64,000 bases of DNA from Devosia beringensis (GTDB lineage Bacteria > Pseudomonadota > Alphaproteobacteria > Rhizobiales > Devosiaceae), in assembly GCF_014926585.1 (NCBI RefSeq), contig NZ_CP045422.1:3502001-3566000 (forward strand). The letters are read 5' to 3'. Shown in pieces: positions 16,380 to 27,270 of the stretch. The position numbers were made by a program, and so were the translations under genes. Within the stretch, counting starts at the first letter, position 1. Every line of letters starts with the position of its first letter. The notes below the pieces were generated by a model. The model did no database searches, was not told the DNA's origin, and was given only the letters and a program-made list of their open reading frames with translations.

Positions 16380-16406
16380 CGCGGCGCGCGATTAATGCGC
16401 GCCGCG
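16380..16406 (+). promoter_or_regulatory. Strong GC hairpin between tuf and rpsJ
   Basis: A perfect 10-bp stem (CGCGGCGCGC at 16380-16389, GCGCGCCGCG at 16397-16406) has a 7-base loop and is followed by ATCCATTTTCG. The T-tract is short and displaced, so it may only attenuate or protect the upstream mRNA. It marks the boundary between the str and S10 clusters. Confidence 0.55.
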
Positions 16407-16431
16407 ATCCATTTTCGTCAGGATTTACAAG

Positions 16432-16740
16432 ATGAACGGTCAGAATATTCGCATTCGCCTCAAGGCGTTTGACCATCGCGTTCTCGACGCATCGACGCGT
16501 GAGATCGTCTCGACGGCCAAGCGGACAGGCGCGCAGGTTCGCGGTCCCATTCCGCTGCCGACGCGAATCGACAAGTTTACCGTGAACCGCTCGCCCCACA
16601 TCGACAAGAAGTCGCGTGAGCAGTTCGAGATTCGGACACACAAGCGTCTTCTGGACATTGTGGACCCGACGCCTCAGACGGTTGATGCGCTGATGAAGCT
16701 CGATCTCGCCGCCGGCGTTGACGTCGAAATCAAGCTCTAA
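16432..16740 (+). CDS. rpsJ: 30S ribosomal protein S10 (NusE)
   Basis: This 102-residue protein of the 30S head doubles as NusE, the partner of NusB and NusG in antitermination. The signature [20 protein letters not shown] is visible. It is the first gene of the S10 cluster. The 84 bp before rplC include a GGGTC/GACCC pairing but no recognised L4-binding leader. Confidence 0.97.
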   Translation: MNGQNIRIRLKAFDHRVLDASTREIVSTAKRTGAQVRGPIPLPTRIDKFTVNRSPHIDKKSREQFEIRTHKRLLDIVDPTPQTVDALMKLDLAAGVDVEIKL

Positions 16741-16824
16741 AACAAGAAGTTTCCGCGCCTACCAAATAACAGGGTCCTCTGAAACCATGACCCGGTACGG
16801 CGCCAAGAGAGAAGGTAATAACCG

Positions 16825-17526
16825 ATGCGTTCTGGATTGATCGCACAGAAGCTGGGCATGACCCGCATTTTCGCTGAGGACGGCTCGCACGTTCCAGTGA
16901 CCGTGCTGAGTCTGCAGAACTGCCAGGTGGTAGGCCAGCGGACGGCTGACAAGGACGGCTACGTCGCATTGCAGCTTGGCTCGGGCCAGGCCAAGGCGAA
17001 GAACACCAGCAAGGCCGAGCGCGGCATTTTCGCCGTCGCCAAGGTTGAGCCAAAGCGCCACGTCGCGGAATTCCGCGTCGACGAAGCCAACCTCATCGAG
17101 GTCGGCGCTACGTTGCAGGCAGACCATTTCGTCACGGGCCAGCTGGTGGACGTCACCGGTACCTCGATCGGTAAGGGTTTCGCCGGCGGCATGAAGCGCT
17201 GGAACTTCGGCGGCCTGCGTGCTTCGCATGGTGTGTCGGTTTCGCACCGTTCGATCGGTTCTACCGGTGGTCGTCAGGACCCGGGTAAGACCTTCAAGGG
17301 CAAGAAGATGCCGGGCCACATGGGCGATCGTCGCATCACCACGCAGAACGTCAAGGTCGTCAAGACCGATGTCGAGCGCGGTTTGATCATGATCCAGGGT
17401 TCGGTTCCAGGCTCCAAGGGCGCATGGATCATGATCAAGGACGCGGTGAAGAAGCCAGCCCCTCAGGGCGCTGCTTTCCCGGGCTCTTTCAAGGCCGCCG
17501 CTGAAGTTGCGGGGGAAGGTAACTAA
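16825..17526 (+). CDS. rplC: 50S ribosomal protein L3
   Basis: This 233-residue protein has an extended loop that reaches toward the peptidyl-transferase centre. It is about 24 residues longer than the Escherichia coli protein, which is usual in alphaproteobacteria; the extra residues form the Ala/Pro-rich C-terminus (about 205-233). Conserved segments are [20 protein letters not shown] and [14 protein letters not shown]. It abuts rplD with no spacer. Confidence 0.97.
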   Translation: MRSGLIAQKLGMTRIFAEDGSHVPVTVLSLQNCQVVGQRTADKDGYVALQLGSGQAKAKNTSKAERGIFAVAKVEPKRHVAEFRVDEANLIEVGATLQADHFVTGQLVDVTGTSIGKGFAGGMKRWNFGGLRASHGVSVSHRSIGSTGGRQDPGKTFKGKKMPGHMGDRRITTQNVKVVKTDVERGLIMIQGSVPGSKGAWIMIKDAVKKPAPQGAAFPGSFKAAAEVAGEGN

Positions 17527-18147
17527 ATGGAACTCAAGGTCACAACCCTCGACGGCAAAGCTGCTGGCAATATCCAGCTTGCTGACGACGTCTTCGGTCT
17601 GGAAGTCCGCCAGGACATCCTGCACCGCATGGTTCGCTACCAGCAGCTCAAGGCAATGTCCGGCACGCACGATGTGAAAAATCGTTCGGAAGGTGTTCGC
17701 ACGGGCAAGAAGTTCGGCAAGCAGAAGGGTGGCGGCGGTGCGCGTCACGGCGATCGCAAGGCTCCCCAGTTCCGTGGTGGTGGTCGTGCATTCGGTCCGA
17801 CCCCGCGCAGCCATGCCATTGATCTTCCCAAGAAGGTCCGTGCACTGGCGCTCAAGCATGCCCTGTCGTCCAAGATCAAGTCTGGCTCGCTCATCATCGT
17901 CGATAGCGTTTCCCAGAAGGACAACAAGACGGCCGGTCTGCTGGCCACGTTCGGCAAGCTGGCCTGGACCAATGCGCTGATCATCGATGGTGCAGTTGTC
18001 GACCAGAACTTCGTTCTGGCCGCTCGCAACATCCCGCATATCGACGTGCTGCCAGTGCAGGGGATCAACGTTGTGTCGATCCTCAAGCGCGACAAGCTCG
18101 TCCTGACCAAGGCAGCGCTTGAAGCGCTGGAAGCGAGGTTCGCATGA
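17527..18147 (+). CDS. rplD: 50S ribosomal protein L4
   Basis: L4 (206 residues) has a globular domain and a basic loop that lines the exit tunnel. The loop is visible as [20 protein letters not shown]. The ATG immediately follows the rplC stop, so translation is coupled. In enterobacteria L4 also regulates the S10 operon; that is not established here. Confidence 0.97.
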   Translation: MELKVTTLDGKAAGNIQLADDVFGLEVRQDILHRMVRYQQLKAMSGTHDVKNRSEGVRTGKKFGKQKGGGGARHGDRKAPQFRGGGRAFGPTPRSHAIDLPKKVRALALKHALSSKIKSGSLIIVDSVSQKDNKTAGLLATFGKLAWTNALIIDGAVVDQNFVLAARNIPHIDVLPVQGINVVSILKRDKLVLTKAALEALEARFA

Positions 18148-18437
18148 ACAAGCTCAGCGCTTACGACATCGTCCGGAACCCGGTCGTGACTGAAAAGTCG
18201 ACCATGGCCTCCGAACATAACCAGGTCGTTTTCGACGTGGCGATTGATGCCAACAAGACCGATATCAAGGCTGCCGTCGAGCAGTTGTTCTCGGTCAAGG
18301 TCAAGGCAGTGAATACCCTGGTCCGCAAGGGCAAGGTGAAGCGCTTCCGTGGCAAGGTTGGCACGCGCAACGACGTCAAGAAGGCGATCGTTACCCTCGT
18401 CGACGGCCAGTCGATCGACATTTCGACCGGCCTCTAA
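18144..18437 (+). CDS. rplW: 50S ribosomal protein L23
   Basis: This 97-residue protein sits at the tunnel exit and is the docking site for trigger factor and SRP. Its ATG overlaps the rplD stop as ATGA. The conserved segment [19 protein letters not shown] is near the N-terminus. rplB follows after 16 bp. Confidence 0.96.
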   Translation: MNKLSAYDIVRNPVVTEKSTMASEHNQVVFDVAIDANKTDIKAAVEQLFSVKVKAVNTLVRKGKVKRFRGKVGTRNDVKKAIVTLVDGQSIDISTGL

Positions 18438-18453
18438 GGGAAGAGACAGAAAA

Positions 18454-19293
18454 ATGGCTCTTAAGACTTACAATCCTACGTCCCCCGGCCGCCGTCAGCT
18501 CGTGACGACCGACCGTTCGGAACTCTGGAAGGGCAAGCCGGTCAAGACTTTGACCGAAGGCCTCTCCAAGTCCGGTGGCCGTAACAATCGCGGTCGCATC
18601 ACTGCCTTCCATCGTGGTGGCGGTCATAAGCGCACCTATCGCATGATCGATTTCAAGCGTGTCAAGTTCGACATGGTTGGTACGATCGAGCGCCTGGAAT
18701 ACGATCCCAACCGTACGGCTTGGATCGCTCTGGTGAAGTACGAAGACGGCGAACTCGCCTATATCGTTGCACCACAGCGTCTGGGTGCAGGCGACAAGGT
18801 GATCTCGTCGGCCGGTACGGTTGACGTCAAGCCAGGAAATGCGATGCCGCTCGAGAACATGCCGGTCGGTACGATCGTGCACAATATCGAGCTCAAGCCC
18901 CGCAAGGGTGGCCAGGTTGCCCGTTCGGCTGGTGCTTATGCCCAGTATGTCGGTCGTGACCAGGGTTGGGCGATCCTTCGCCTGAAGTCTGGCGAACAGC
19001 GCCGCGTGCACGGCACCTGCCTTGCAACCGTGGGTTCTGTTTCGAACCAGGATCACTCGAACACTTCGCTCGGCAAGGCCGGTCGTTCGCGTTGGCTCGG
19101 CCGCAAGCCGGTCAACCGCGGCGTGACCATGAACCCTGTTGATCACCCGCATGGTGGTGGTGAAGGCCGTACTTCAGGTGGCCGTCATCCGGTTACGCCT
19201 TGGGGTAAGCCCACCAAGGGCAAGAAGACCCGCAGCAACAAGGCCACGGACAAGTTCATTGTTCGCAGCCGTCACGTGAAGAAGGGCAGGTAA
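18454..19293 (+). CDS. rplB: 50S ribosomal protein L2
   Basis: L2 (279 residues) is needed for subunit joining and peptidyl-transferase activity. The start is the ATG at 18454 ([16 protein letters not shown]), preceded by an AAGGGAAGAGA stretch. The conserved His lies in [14 protein letters not shown] near residue 230. The frame is open upstream, but the family N-terminus fixes this start. Confidence 0.97.
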   Translation: MALKTYNPTSPGRRQLVTTDRSELWKGKPVKTLTEGLSKSGGRNNRGRITAFHRGGGHKRTYRMIDFKRVKFDMVGTIERLEYDPNRTAWIALVKYEDGELAYIVAPQRLGAGDKVISSAGTVDVKPGNAMPLENMPVGTIVHNIELKPRKGGQVARSAGAYAQYVGRDQGWAILRLKSGEQRRVHGTCLATVGSVSNQDHSNTSLGKAGRSRWLGRKPVNRGVTMNPVDHPHGGGEGRTSGGRHPVTPWGKPTKGKKTRSNKATDKFIVRSRHVKKGR

Positions 19294-19296
19294 GCC

Positions 19297-19575
19297 ATGA
19301 CCCGTTCAATCTGGAAGGGGCCGTTTGTCGACGGCTACATGCTCAAGAAGGCCGAGAAGGCCCTCGCGTCTGGTCGCAACGATGTGATCAAGATCTGGAG
19401 CCGCCGTTCGACCATCCTGCCACAGTTCGTCGGCGTTACGTTCGGCGTTCACAATGGCCAGAAGCACGTTCCGGTCAACGTCACCGAAGACATGATCGGC
19501 CACAAGTTCGGCGAGTTTGCACCGACCCGTACCTATTACGGTCACGCTGCCGACAAGAAGGCCAAGAGGAAGTAA
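19297..19575 (+). CDS. rpsS: 30S ribosomal protein S19
   Basis: This 92-residue protein of the 30S head contacts the A-site tRNA and forms an intersubunit bridge. [20 protein letters not shown] is the family N-terminus. It lies 3 bp after rplB and 1 bp before rplV. Confidence 0.97.
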   Translation: MTRSIWKGPFVDGYMLKKAEKALASGRNDVIKIWSRRSTILPQFVGVTFGVHNGQKHVPVNVTEDMIGHKFGEFAPTRTYYGHAADKKAKRK

Positions 19576-19576
19576 G

Positions 19577-19957
19577 ATGGGCAAGCCAAAAACTGAGCGC
19601 GCTCTCAAGGACAACGAGGCTAAGGCTGTTCTGCGCATGCTGCGCATCAGCCCTCAGAAGCTGAACCTCGTCGCGCAGTTGATCCGTGGCAAGAAGGTCG
19701 AGAAGGCTCTTGCCGATCTCGAATTCAGCCACAAGCGCATCTCCGGCCAGGTCAAGAAGGTGCTGGAAAGCGCCATCGCGAACGCCGAGAACAACCATGG
19801 TCTCGATACCGACGCTCTCGTCGTTGCCGAAGCCTTTGTTGGTAATTCGCTGGTCATGAAGCGCTTCACCGCTCGCGGTCGTGGCCGGTCTTCGCAGATC
19901 CAGAAGCCATTCGCGCATCTGACGATCGTCGTCCGGCAAGTTGAGGAGGCCGCATAA
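19577..19957 (+). CDS. rplV: 50S ribosomal protein L22
   Basis: L22 (126 residues) has a beta-hairpin that narrows the exit tunnel beside L4. The start is the ATG at 19577 ([18 protein letters not shown]), just after the rpsS stop; an earlier in-frame start inside rpsS is less likely. The C-terminal hairpin region reads [20 protein letters not shown]. Its stop overlaps the rpsC start by one base. Confidence 0.96.
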   Translation: MGKPKTERALKDNEAKAVLRMLRISPQKLNLVAQLIRGKKVEKALADLEFSHKRISGQVKKVLESAIANAENNHGLDTDALVVAEAFVGNSLVMKRFTARGRGRSSQIQKPFAHLTIVVRQVEEAA

Positions 19958-20703
19958 TGGGCCAGAAGATCAATCCAATCGGCTTCCGCCTGGGCATCAA
20001 TCGCACCTGGGACAGTCGCTGGTACGCCAACAAGAGCGACTATGGTAACCTGCTTCAGGAAGATCTGAAGATCCGGACCATGCTGCTGGAAGACCTCAAG
20101 GCCGCTGCGGTGTCCAAGATCGTCATCGAGCGTCCGCATCGCAAGTGCCGCGTCTCCATTCACACTGCCCGTCCGGGCATAGTGATTGGCAAGAAGGGCG
20201 CCGACATCGACAAGATCCGCGCCAAGGTGAAGAAGTTCACCGACAGCGAAGTGCACATCAACATCGTTGAAGTGCGCAAGCCGGAAACCGACGCGACGCT
20301 GGTTGCCCAGGGCATTGCCCAGCAGCTGGAACGCCGCGTGGCCTTCCGTCGTGCCATGAAGCGTGCCGTGCAGACCTCGATCCGCATGGGCGCCGGTGGC
20401 ATCCGCGTGAACGTGGGCGGCCGTCTCGGCGGCGCCGACATTGCGCGTACTGAATGGTACCGCGAAGGTCGCGTTCCGCTGCACACGCTGCGTGCCGACA
20501 TCGACTACGGTACGGCTGAAGCCAAGACCACCTATGGCATCATCGGTATCAAGGTCTGGGTCTTCAAGGGCGAAGTCCTTGAGCATGATCCGTCCGCGCA
20601 CGAACGTCGCGCTACCGAAGGCAATGACGGCGGTCAGCGTCAAGAACGCAGTGAACGTGGTCCCCGCCCTGATCGCGGTGACCGCGATCGCGAACGCGCA
20701 TAA
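19957..20703 (+). CDS. rpsC: 30S ribosomal protein S3
   Basis: S3 (248 residues) helps form the mRNA entry tunnel. The KH domain is visible as [20 protein letters not shown] near residues 68-87. The charged, Arg/Asp-rich C-terminal tail (about 215-248) is longer than in Escherichia coli, as in related alphaproteobacteria. Start and previous stop share a TAATG. Confidence 0.97.
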   Translation: MGQKINPIGFRLGINRTWDSRWYANKSDYGNLLQEDLKIRTMLLEDLKAAAVSKIVIERPHRKCRVSIHTARPGIVIGKKGADIDKIRAKVKKFTDSEVHINIVEVRKPETDATLVAQGIAQQLERRVAFRRAMKRAVQTSIRMGAGGIRVNVGGRLGGADIARTEWYREGRVPLHTLRADIDYGTAEAKTTYGIIGIKVWVFKGEVLEHDPSAHERRATEGNDGGQRQERSERGPRPDRGDRDRERA

Positions 20704-20718
20704 GAAGGTTAGTTCATT

Positions 20719-21132
20719 ATGCTGCAACCTAAGAAGACGAAGTTCCGCAAGACCCACAAGGGTCGTATCCATGGCGTTGCCAAGGGCGGTACCGACCTGG
20801 CATTTGGCCAGTATGCCTTGAAGGCGACCGAGCCTGAGCGCGTTACCGCTCGCCAGATCGAAGCGGCTCGCCGCGCGATCACCCGCGAGATGAAGCGCCA
20901 GGGCAGGGTGTGGATCCGGATTTTCCCGGACGTGCCCGTCACCAAGAAGCCGACCGAAGTTCGTATGGGTAAGGGCAAGGGTTCTGTTGAATTCTGGGCC
21001 GCTCGCGTCAAGCCCGGTCGTATTGTATTCGAGATCGACGGCGTCCCCGAGGACGTCGCCAAGGAAGCTCTGCGCCTCGGCGCGATGAAGCTCCCGATCA
21101 TGACGCGGGTCGTTACCCGCATTGCTGATTAA
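20719..21132 (+). CDS. rplP: 50S ribosomal protein L16
   Basis: This 137-residue protein near the A site helps position aminoacyl-tRNA and organises the peptidyl-transferase region. The N-terminus [19 protein letters not shown] and the segment [18 protein letters not shown] are diagnostic. It lies 15 bp after rpsC. Confidence 0.97.
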   Translation: MLQPKKTKFRKTHKGRIHGVAKGGTDLAFGQYALKATEPERVTARQIEAARRAITREMKRQGRVWIRIFPDVPVTKKPTEVRMGKGKGSVEFWAARVKPGRIVFEIDGVPEDVAKEALRLGAMKLPIMTRVVTRIAD

Positions 21133-21143
21133 GGACGATGAGC

Positions 21144-21338
21144 ATGAAAGCCAGTGATGTGCGGAGCAAGACCGCAGACGAACTGAAAGACCAGCTCGTC
21201 GGCCTGAAGAAAGAACAGTTCAACCTGCGTTTCCAGCGTGCTACCCAGCAGCTGGAAAAGCCGACCGAGGTCAAGAAGGTCCGCCGCGATATCGCGCGGA
21301 TCAAGACGATCCTGGCCGAAAAGAACGCAGCGAAGTAA
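21144..21338 (+). CDS. rpmC: 50S ribosomal protein L29
   Basis: L29 is a 64-residue helical hairpin at the tunnel exit next to L23. The ATG at 21144 ([18 protein letters not shown]) is preferred over the in-frame ATG at 21138, because the AAGGA at 21131-21135 is 8 bases from the former and only 2 from the latter, and MKASD is the usual family start. Confidence 0.95.
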   Translation: MKASDVRSKTADELKDQLVGLKKEQFNLRFQRATQQLEKPTEVKKVRRDIARIKTILAEKNAAK

Positions 21339-21350
21339 GGAGCCGCGACC

Positions 21351-21608
21351 ATGCCAAAGCGCGTATTGCAGGGGACAGTTGTCTCCGACGCCAATGATAA
21401 GACGGTCGTGGTGCGCGTCGAGCGCCGTTTCACGCATCCGGTTATGAAGAAGACCGTGCGTCGGTCCAAGAAGTATCAGGCCCATGACGAGGCCAATCTG
21501 GCCAAGATCGGCCAGATCGTTCAGATCGAGGAATGTGCGCCGATTTCCAAGAACAAGCGCTGGACGCTTGTTGTTGGTTCGGTTCAGCAGGAAGGCGTGA
21601 CGCCATGA
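21351..21608 (+). CDS. rpsQ: 30S ribosomal protein S17
   Basis: S17 is an 85-residue primary 16S rRNA-binding protein of the OB fold. [21 protein letters not shown] is the family N-terminus, and [20 protein letters not shown] carries the core. Its stop overlaps the start of rplN as ATGA. Confidence 0.96.
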   Translation: MPKRVLQGTVVSDANDKTVVVRVERRFTHPVMKKTVRRSKKYQAHDEANLAKIGQIVQIEECAPISKNKRWTLVVGSVQQEGVTP

Positions 21609-21973
21609 TCCAGATGCAGTCCAATCTCGACGTCGCCGACAATTCCGGCGCCAAGCGAGTCATGTGCATCAAGGTGCTTGGCGGTTCGCACCGCAAGTAT
21701 GCTTCCGTTGGCGACATCATCGTCGTCTCGGTCAAGGATGCCATTCCGCGCGGTCGTGTGAAGAAGGGCCAGGTCATGAAGGCCGTGGTCGTTCGCACCG
21801 CGTTCGACATTCGCCGTCCCGATGGCACCGTGATCCGTTTCGACAAGAACGCCGCGGTTCTGATCAACAATCAGAAAGAGCCGATCGGCACTCGTATCTT
21901 CGGGCCGGTTCCGCGCGAGCTTCGCGCCAAGAACCACATGAAGATCATTTCGCTCGCACCTGAGGTGCTGTAA
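21605..21973 (+). CDS. rplN: 50S ribosomal protein L14
   Basis: L14 (122 residues) forms intersubunit bridge B8 and is the site where the RsfS silencing factor acts. [20 protein letters not shown] is the canonical N-terminus and fixes the ATG at 21605. The C-terminus reads [20 protein letters not shown]. It is translationally coupled to both neighbours. Confidence 0.97.
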   Translation: MIQMQSNLDVADNSGAKRVMCIKVLGGSHRKYASVGDIIVVSVKDAIPRGRVKKGQVMKAVVVRTAFDIRRPDGTVIRFDKNAAVLINNQKEPIGTRIFGPVPRELRAKNHMKIISLAPEVL

Positions 21974-22284
21974 TGGCTGCCAAGATCAAGAAGGGCGACA
22001 AGGTCGTCGTCCTGACTGGCAAGGACAAAGGCAAAACTGGCCAGGTCCTGTCGGTTATCCCGACCGAAACGAAGGCACTGGTCCAGGGTATTAACCTGGT
22101 CAAGCGCCACACCAAGCAGACCGCGTCGACCGATGCCGGCATCTTCACCAAGGAAGCGCCGATCCATCTGTCGAACCTCGCGATCGCCGACAAGGATGGC
22201 AAGCCCAGCCGCGTCGGTTTCCAGATCAAGGACGGCGTGAAGACGCGCGTCGCAAAATCGACCGGAGATTCGATCGATGGCTGA
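21973..22284 (+). CDS. rplX: 50S ribosomal protein L24
   Basis: L24 (103 residues) starts 50S assembly and lies near the tunnel exit. Its KOW motif is [18 protein letters not shown] at residues 5-22. The start overlaps the rplN stop by one base, and its end overlaps rplE by 8 bases. Confidence 0.96.
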   Translation: MAAKIKKGDKVVVLTGKDKGKTGQVLSVIPTETKALVQGINLVKRHTKQTASTDAGIFTKEAPIHLSNLAIADKDGKPSRVGFQIKDGVKTRVAKSTGDSIDG

Positions 22285-22834
22285 GACCGCTTATACGCCG
22301 CGCCTGCGGACCGAATATGACACCACGATCAAGGCCGCTCTGCTCGAGCAGTTCGGCTACAAGAACGTGATGCAATTGCCACGCCTGGACAAGATCGTTC
22401 TGAATATGGGTGTCGGCGAAGCCGTCAACGATACCAAGAAGGTCAAGTCGGCTGCTGCCGAGATGGAACGGATTTCTGGCCAAAAGCCGGTTATCACTTA
22501 CGCTCGCAAGTCGATCGCCGGCTTCAAGGTTCGTGAAGAAATGCCGCTGGGCGTGAAGGTCACGCTGCGCAAGACTCGTATGTATGAGTTTCTTGATCGC
22601 CTGGTGAACATTGCACTGCCACGCGTACGTGACTTCCGCGGGCTGAACCCCAATTCGTTTGATGGCAATGGCAACTACGCACTGGGCATCAAAGAGCACA
22701 TCATCTTCCCCGAAATCAACTATGATCAGATCGATCAGGTTTGGGGTATGGACATCGTGGTTGCCACGACGGCCAAGACCGATGACGAAGCGCGTGCGCT
22801 GCTCAAGGCATTCAACTTCCCATTCCGCACGTAA
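22277..22834 (+). CDS. rplE: 50S ribosomal protein L5
   Basis: L5 (185 residues) binds 5S rRNA and contacts the P-site tRNA and S13. Conserved segments are [19 protein letters not shown] and [20 protein letters not shown]. The N-terminus lies inside the 3' end of rplX. A 30-bp spacer with GGAAGGGAAAAAGG precedes rpsN. Confidence 0.97.
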   Translation: MAETAYTPRLRTEYDTTIKAALLEQFGYKNVMQLPRLDKIVLNMGVGEAVNDTKKVKSAAAEMERISGQKPVITYARKSIAGFKVREEMPLGVKVTLRKTRMYEFLDRLVNIALPRVRDFRGLNPNSFDGNGNYALGIKEHIIFPEINYDQIDQVWGMDIVVATTAKTDDEARALLKAFNFPFRT

Positions 22835-22864
22835 GCGGATAGGGAAGGGAAAAAGGATCAGGAT

Positions 22865-23170
22865 ATGGCAAAGACCAGCTCCATCGAAAAGAACGACAAG
22901 CGTCGTGCCCTCGTCAAGCAGTATGCTGCAAAGCGTGCTGCCCTGAAGGCTGCGACCAAGGATCAGACGATCGCACCGGATCAGCGTTTTGCGGCCCAGC
23001 TCAAGCTGGCCGAACTGCCGCGCAATTCGGCCAAGGTCCGCATCCGCAACCGTTGTGAAGTCTCGGGTCGTCCCCGCGGTTTCTATCGCAAACTCAAGCT
23101 GAGCCGTATTGCTCTGCGTCAGCTTGGCAACCTGGGTCTGATCCCGGGCCTCGTCAAGTCGAGCTGGTAA
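22865..23170 (+). CDS. rpsN: 30S ribosomal protein S14
   Basis: This 101-residue S14 is of the long, zinc-independent type: it lacks the CxxC pairs of the short zinc-binding form. The conserved segment is [20 protein letters not shown] near residues 60-79. It helps assemble the 30S head. Confidence 0.97.
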   Translation: MAKTSSIEKNDKRRALVKQYAAKRAALKAATKDQTIAPDQRFAAQLKLAELPRNSAKVRIRNRCEVSGRPRGFYRKLKLSRIALRQLGNLGLIPGLVKSSW

Positions 23171-23182
23171 GGAGAACCGAAG

Positions 23183-23581
23183 ATGAGCTTTTCCGATCCA
23201 ATCGGCGACATGCTGACCCGTATCCGCAACGCCCAGATGCGTCGCAAGAATTCCGTTTCGACACCGGCATCGACCCTTCGCGGTCGCGTGCTGGATGTGC
23301 TCCAGTCCGAGGGTTTTATCCGCGGCTATTCGGAGACCAAGTTCGAGAACGGTGCAGCCGAATACGAAATCGAGCTGAAGTACTCGGATAACGAGTCCGT
23401 TATCCGCACGATCGAACGCGTTTCGCGTCCTGGCCGTCGCGTCTATGCGTCGGTCAAGAATATTCCGCAGGTTGCCAATGGTCTTGGTGTCTCGATCCTC
23501 TCCACCCCCAAGGGTGTGATGGCCGACCACGAAGCCAAGGCTGCCAATGTTGGTGGCGAGGTACTCTGCCGCGTCTTCTAA
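23183..23581 (+). CDS. rpsH: 30S ribosomal protein S8
   Basis: S8 (132 residues) binds the central domain of 16S r[20 protein letters not shown] is the family N-terminus, and [19 protein letters not shown] lies near the C-terminus. In Escherichia coli S8 represses the spc operon by binding the rplE start region; that control is not evident from this sequence alone. Confidence 0.97.
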   Translation: MSFSDPIGDMLTRIRNAQMRRKNSVSTPASTLRGRVLDVLQSEGFIRGYSETKFENGAAEYEIELKYSDNESVIRTIERVSRPGRRVYASVKNIPQVANGLGVSILSTPKGVMADHEAKAANVGGEVLCRVF

Positions 23582-23620
23582 GAGACGCGGTAAGACGATT
23601 ACTCAAAGGTAGAAGTTAGA

Positions 23621-24154
23621 ATGTCACGTACTGGCAAACAACCGGTTGCACCGGTAAGCGGCGTTACGGTTACGATCGATGGTCGTACCGTCAGCGTCAA
23701 GGGTCCGAAGGGCGAGATGAGCATTGTGCTCATGGATGTCGTGAATGCCGAGAATGGCGCCGATGGCGTCGTGATTACTCCGGCCAATGACACGCGCTTC
23801 GCGCGCGCCGCCTGGGGCACTACCCGTGCACTGATCCAGAACATGGTCACCGGTGTTTCTGCCGGCTTCGAGAAGAAGCTGGCGATCCAGGGCGTGGGTT
23901 ATCGCGCCGCACTGCAGGGCAAGGATGTGAAGCTGTCGCTTGGTTTCAGCCACGAAGTGATCTACGAAGCCCCCAAGGGAATCACGCTGGCTGTCCCGGT
24001 GCCGACGGAAATCGTCATCACCGGCATCGACAAGCAGGCTGTGGGCCAGGCGGCGGCTGAGATCCGCGCATGGCGCAAGCCAGAGCCCTACAAGGGCAAG
24101 GGCGTTCGCTATGCTGGCGAGTTCGTCTTCCGCAAAGAAGGCAAGAAGAAGTAA
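23621..24154 (+). CDS. rplF: 50S ribosomal protein L6
   Basis: L6 (177 residues) is built of two similar domains and lies by the factor-binding site near the sarcin-ricin loop. [17 protein letters not shown] and the C-terminal motif [20 protein letters not shown] are typical. A 39-bp spacer precedes it and 12 bp follow to rplR. Confidence 0.97.
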   Translation: MSRTGKQPVAPVSGVTVTIDGRTVSVKGPKGEMSIVLMDVVNAENGADGVVITPANDTRFARAAWGTTRALIQNMVTGVSAGFEKKLAIQGVGYRAALQGKDVKLSLGFSHEVIYEAPKGITLAVPVPTEIVITGIDKQAVGQAAAEIRAWRKPEPYKGKGVRYAGEFVFRKEGKKK

Positions 24155-24166
24155 GGAGCGCCTGCA

Positions 24167-24529
24167 ATGGCTATCAGTGCAAAAGGTGCGGACCGCCGCA
24201 AGGCTCGTGTCCGCAAGGCGCTCAAGGCTCGTGCCTTCGGTCGTCCCCGTCTCAGCGTTTTCCGCTCGGACAAGAATATCTACGCCCAGATCATCGACGA
24301 TACGACAGGCCGTACGCTGGCTGCCGCATCGACGCTCGACAAGGACGTCAAGGCTTCGGTCAAGAACGGCGCTACCGCCGCTGCAGCTGCAACGATCGGC
24401 AAGCTGATCGCCGAGCGCGGTACCAAGGCCGGCATTGCCGACGTGATCTTTGATCGCGGCGCCTATATCTATCATGGCCGTGTGAAGGCCCTTGCAGACG
24501 CTGCCCGTGAGGGCGGCCTGCAGTTCTAG
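24167..24529 (+). CDS. rplR: 50S ribosomal protein L18
   Basis: L18 (120 residues) binds 5S rRNA and links it to 23S rRNA together with L5. [20 protein letters not shown] and the C-terminal [20 protein letters not shown] are diagnostic. Confidence 0.97.
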   Translation: MAISAKGADRRKARVRKALKARAFGRPRLSVFRSDKNIYAQIIDDTTGRTLAAASTLDKDVKASVKNGATAAAAATIGKLIAERGTKAGIADVIFDRGAYIYHGRVKALADAAREGGLQF

Positions 24530-24551
24530 AACACGGCGAGGAAAGAGAATT

Positions 24552-25082
24552 ATGAGAGACGTTCAAGAACGCGACAGCGAATTCGTCGATCGCCTGGTCC
24601 ACATCAACCGTGTGGCTAAAGTGGTCAAGGGCGGCCGTCGTTTCGGCTTCGCAGCGCTCGTGGTGGTCGGTGACCAGAAGGGCCGCGTTGGCTTTGGTCA
24701 CGGCAAGGCCCGCGAAGTGCCGGAAGCCATCCGCAAGGCAACCGAAGCTGCAAAGCGCACGATGATCCGCGTGCCGCTGCGCGATGCGCGTACGCTGCAC
24801 CACGACGTGCAGGGTCGCCACGGCGCCGGCAAGGTCATCCTGCGTGCTGCCGAGCCCGGTACCGGCATCATTGCCGGCGGTCCGATGCGCGCTGTGTTCG
24901 AAACGCTTGGCATCAACGATATCGTTGCCAAGTCGCAGGGCACTGCCAATCCGTACAACATGGTGCGGGCTACCTTCGATGCGCTCAAGCGCGTCGACAG
25001 CCCACGCTCGGTTGCTTCCCGCCGTGGCCTCAAGGTTTCGGAACTGCAGGCTCGCCGCGGCGAGACCGCGGTCGAAGCTTGA
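24552..25082 (+). CDS. rpsE: 30S ribosomal protein S5
   Basis: S5 (176 residues) affects decoding accuracy and mRNA unwinding at the entry site. The start is the ATG at 24552 ([20 protein letters not shown]) with AGGAAAGAG upstream. The RNA-binding segment is [20 protein letters not shown]. The loop altered in spectinomycin resistance lies just before it ([10 protein letters not shown]) and looks ordinary. Confidence 0.97.
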   Translation: MRDVQERDSEFVDRLVHINRVAKVVKGGRRFGFAALVVVGDQKGRVGFGHGKAREVPEAIRKATEAAKRTMIRVPLRDARTLHHDVQGRHGAGKVILRAAEPGTGIIAGGPMRAVFETLGINDIVAKSQGTANPYNMVRATFDALKRVDSPRSVASRRGLKVSELQARRGETAVEA

Positions 25083-25094
25083 TAGGAGAATATC

Positions 25095-25283
25095 ATGGCT
25101 GAGAAGAAGACCCTTATCGTCAAGCAGATCGGCTCCCCGATCCGTCGTGACAAAGTGCAGCGTGCGACCTTGATCGGTCTCGGGCTCAACAAGATGAACA
25201 AGCAGCGCGAGCTGCTCGACACGCCTGAAGTGCGCGGCATGATCAACAAGCTGCCGCACCTCGTCCGCGTCGTCGGCGAGTAA
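25095..25283 (+). CDS. rpmD: 50S ribosomal protein L30
   Basis: L30 is a 62-residue protein; [20 protein letters not shown] followed by [20 protein letters not shown] is the family pattern. It lies between rpsE (12 bp) and rplO (17 bp), its usual position. Confidence 0.96.
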   Translation: MAEKKTLIVKQIGSPIRRDKVQRATLIGLGLNKMNKQRELLDTPEVRGMINKLPHLVRVVGE

Positions 25284-25300
25284 GAGAGAAGGTCTGACTG

Positions 25301-25801
25301 ATGACCCAACTGAACGAACTGCGCGATAATCCCGGCGCCAACAAGCCCCGGATGCGTATTGGTCGCGGTATCGGCTCTGGCAAGGGCAAGACCGGCGGTC
25401 GTGGCGGCAAGGGCCAGACGGCGCGCTCCGGCGTTGCCATCAACGGCTTTGAAGGCGGCCAGATGCCCCTTCACATGCGTATGCCAAAGCGTGGCTTCAA
25501 CTCTTTCAATCCTAAGGATTGGAATGAAGTCCGCATTGACCGCGTGCAGGCCTATATCGACTCCGGCAAGCTCGACATCACTGCGGTGATCGACGCTGAC
25601 GCACTGATCGCTGCCCGCGTGATCCGGCGCGCCAAGGATGGCATCCGTCTCATCGGTTCGGCCGGCCTGACCTCCAAGAAGGTTACCTTCAAGGTGAACT
25701 ACGCGACCAAGGGTGCTCTGGCTGCTGTTGAAGCTGCTGGCGGCAAGGTCGACGTAATTCCGGCCAAGGCGCCTTGGAAGAAGACTCCATACGCCGGTTA
25801 A
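25301..25801 (+). CDS. rplO: 50S ribosomal protein L15
   Basis: L15 (166 residues) is a late-assembly 23S rRNA-binding protein. Its Gly-rich basic N-terminal half ([20 protein letters not shown]) threads through rRNA, and [18 protein letters not shown] is diagnostic. Unusually, a strong intrinsic terminator follows 10 bases after the stop, ahead of secY. Confidence 0.97.
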   Translation: MTQLNELRDNPGANKPRMRIGRGIGSGKGKTGGRGGKGQTARSGVAINGFEGGQMPLHMRMPKRGFNSFNPKDWNEVRIDRVQAYIDSGKLDITAVIDADALIAARVIRRAKDGIRLIGSAGLTSKKVTFKVNYATKGALAAVEAAGGKVDVIPAKAPWKKTPYAG

Positions 25802-25811
25802 TCATCGGCAT

Positions 25812-25848
25812 GGCGCACCCGGTCGAGCGGTCGGGTGCGCCTTTTTTT
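25812..25848 (+). terminator. Intrinsic terminator between rplO and secY
   Basis: A perfect 10-bp stem (GGCGCACCCG 25812-25821, CGGGTGCGCC 25832-25841) with a 10-base loop runs straight into seven T. It is the best-formed terminator in the ribosomal block and should reduce read-through into secY-adk. Confidence 0.9.
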
Positions 25849-25932
25849 GGTTTGTTGCGTTAGGGACGGGCCTTGGTCTCGCTCCCAAAGCGTTCCGAGC
25901 GCACCTGGCCTTGAAGCCATAGGGAGCGATAC

Positions 25933-27270
25933 ATGGCGTCCGCAGCCGAACAGCTGGCACGTAATCTCAATTTCTCGACCTTTGCCAAGGCGAAAGCCCT
26001 GCAGCAGCGCATCTGGTTCACACTGGGGGCGCTGCTTGTCTATCGGCTGGGTACTTTCATTCCGCTGCCGGGCATTGATCCGGATGCTTTCGCCGCGACG
26101 TTCGCGCAGTCAGAGCAGGGCATCCTCGGCATGTTCAACATGTTCGCCGGTGGTGCCGTGGAGCGTATGGCGATCTTTGCGCTGAACCTTATTCCCTATA
26201 TTACCGCGTCCATCGTGGTGCAGGTTGTGGCGACGGCGTCGCCGCGCCTCGAGGCCCTCAAGAAAGAGGGTGAATCGGGTCGTCGCAAGATGAACCAGTA
26301 CACCCGCTACCTGGCCGTCGTGTTCTGCGCCGTGCAGGCCTATGGCGTTGCCGTCGGGCTTGAGGCCAGCCAGGGCGTCGTGCTCAATCCAGGCTGGTTC
26401 TTCCGCGTCTCGACCGTCATCACCCTGGTGGGTGGCACGATGTTCCTGATGTGGCTGGGCGAGCAGATTACCTCGCGCGGTGTCGGCAACGGCATTTCGC
26501 TGATCATCTTTGCCGGTATCGTGGCCAATCTGCCGCTGACCGTGGTGCAGACGCTCGAGCTGAGCCGGACCGGGGCTCTGCCCGGGATTGCCGCGTTCGG
26601 CATCCTGCTGCTGGCGCTCGTGGTGATTGCCGCCATCGTGTTCTTTGAACGTGCCCAGCGCCGGCTGCTGATCCAGTATCCAAAGCGCCAGGTCGGCAAC
26701 AAGATGTTCCAGGGTGATACCTCTCATCTGCCGCTCAAGCTGAACACCGCCGGTGTTATCCCGGTGATTTTCGGCTCGTCGCTGCTGCTGCTGCCGGCGA
26801 CCATTGCGTCGTTCGCGGCCCAGGGTGATGCCCCGCAGTGGCTGCAGGTGGTCACAGCCCTGCTGGGACGCGGTCAGCCGCTCTACCTGGCGCTGTTTGC
26901 CTTCTTCATCATCTTCTTCGCCTTCTTCTATACGGCGATCGTGTTCAATCCGACCGAGACGGCGGACAATCTCAAGCGCTCCGGCGGCTTCATCCCGGGC
27001 ATCCGTCCGGGTGAGCGGACCGCCCAGCATATCGACTATGTGCTGACGCGCATTACTGTCGTGGGTGCGCTATACCTCACGGTGGTGGCATTGATCCCCG
27101 AGATCGTGCACAACCAGCTGGCAGTCAGCCAGTTTATCGGTGGCACGTCGCTGCTGATCATGGTGACGGTGACCCTCGATACGGTCAGCCAGATCCAGAG
27201 CCATCTGATCGCCCAGCAATATGAGGGGCTGGTCAAGAAGTCCCGTCTTGGAGGAGGCAAGCGTCGATGA
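25933..27270 (+). CDS. secY: Preprotein translocase subunit SecY
   Basis: This 445-residue inner-membrane protein forms the Sec protein-conducting channel with SecE and SecG. About ten hydrophobic segments are visible. The amphipathic N-terminal helix [20 protein letters not shown] precedes TM1, and the plug region lies near residues 60-75. The cytosolic loop [20 protein letters not shown] is conserved. GGGAGCG precedes the ATG. Its stop overlaps adk as ATGA. Confidence 0.97.
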   Translation: MASAAEQLARNLNFSTFAKAKALQQRIWFTLGALLVYRLGTFIPLPGIDPDAFAATFAQSEQGILGMFNMFAGGAVERMAIFALNLIPYITASIVVQVVATASPRLEALKKEGESGRRKMNQYTRYLAVVFCAVQAYGVAVGLEASQGVVLNPGWFFRVSTVITLVGGTMFLMWLGEQITSRGVGNGISLIIFAGIVANLPLTVVQTLELSRTGALPGIAAFGILLLALVVIAAIVFFERAQRRLLIQYPKRQVGNKMFQGDTSHLPLKLNTAGVIPVIFGSSLLLLPATIASFAAQGDAPQWLQVVTALLGRGQPLYLALFAFFIIFFAFFYTAIVFNPTETADNLKRSGGFIPGIRPGERTAQHIDYVLTRITVVGALYLTVVALIPEIVHNQLAVSQFIGGTSLLIMVTVTLDTVSQIQSHLIAQQYEGLVKKSRLGGGKRR

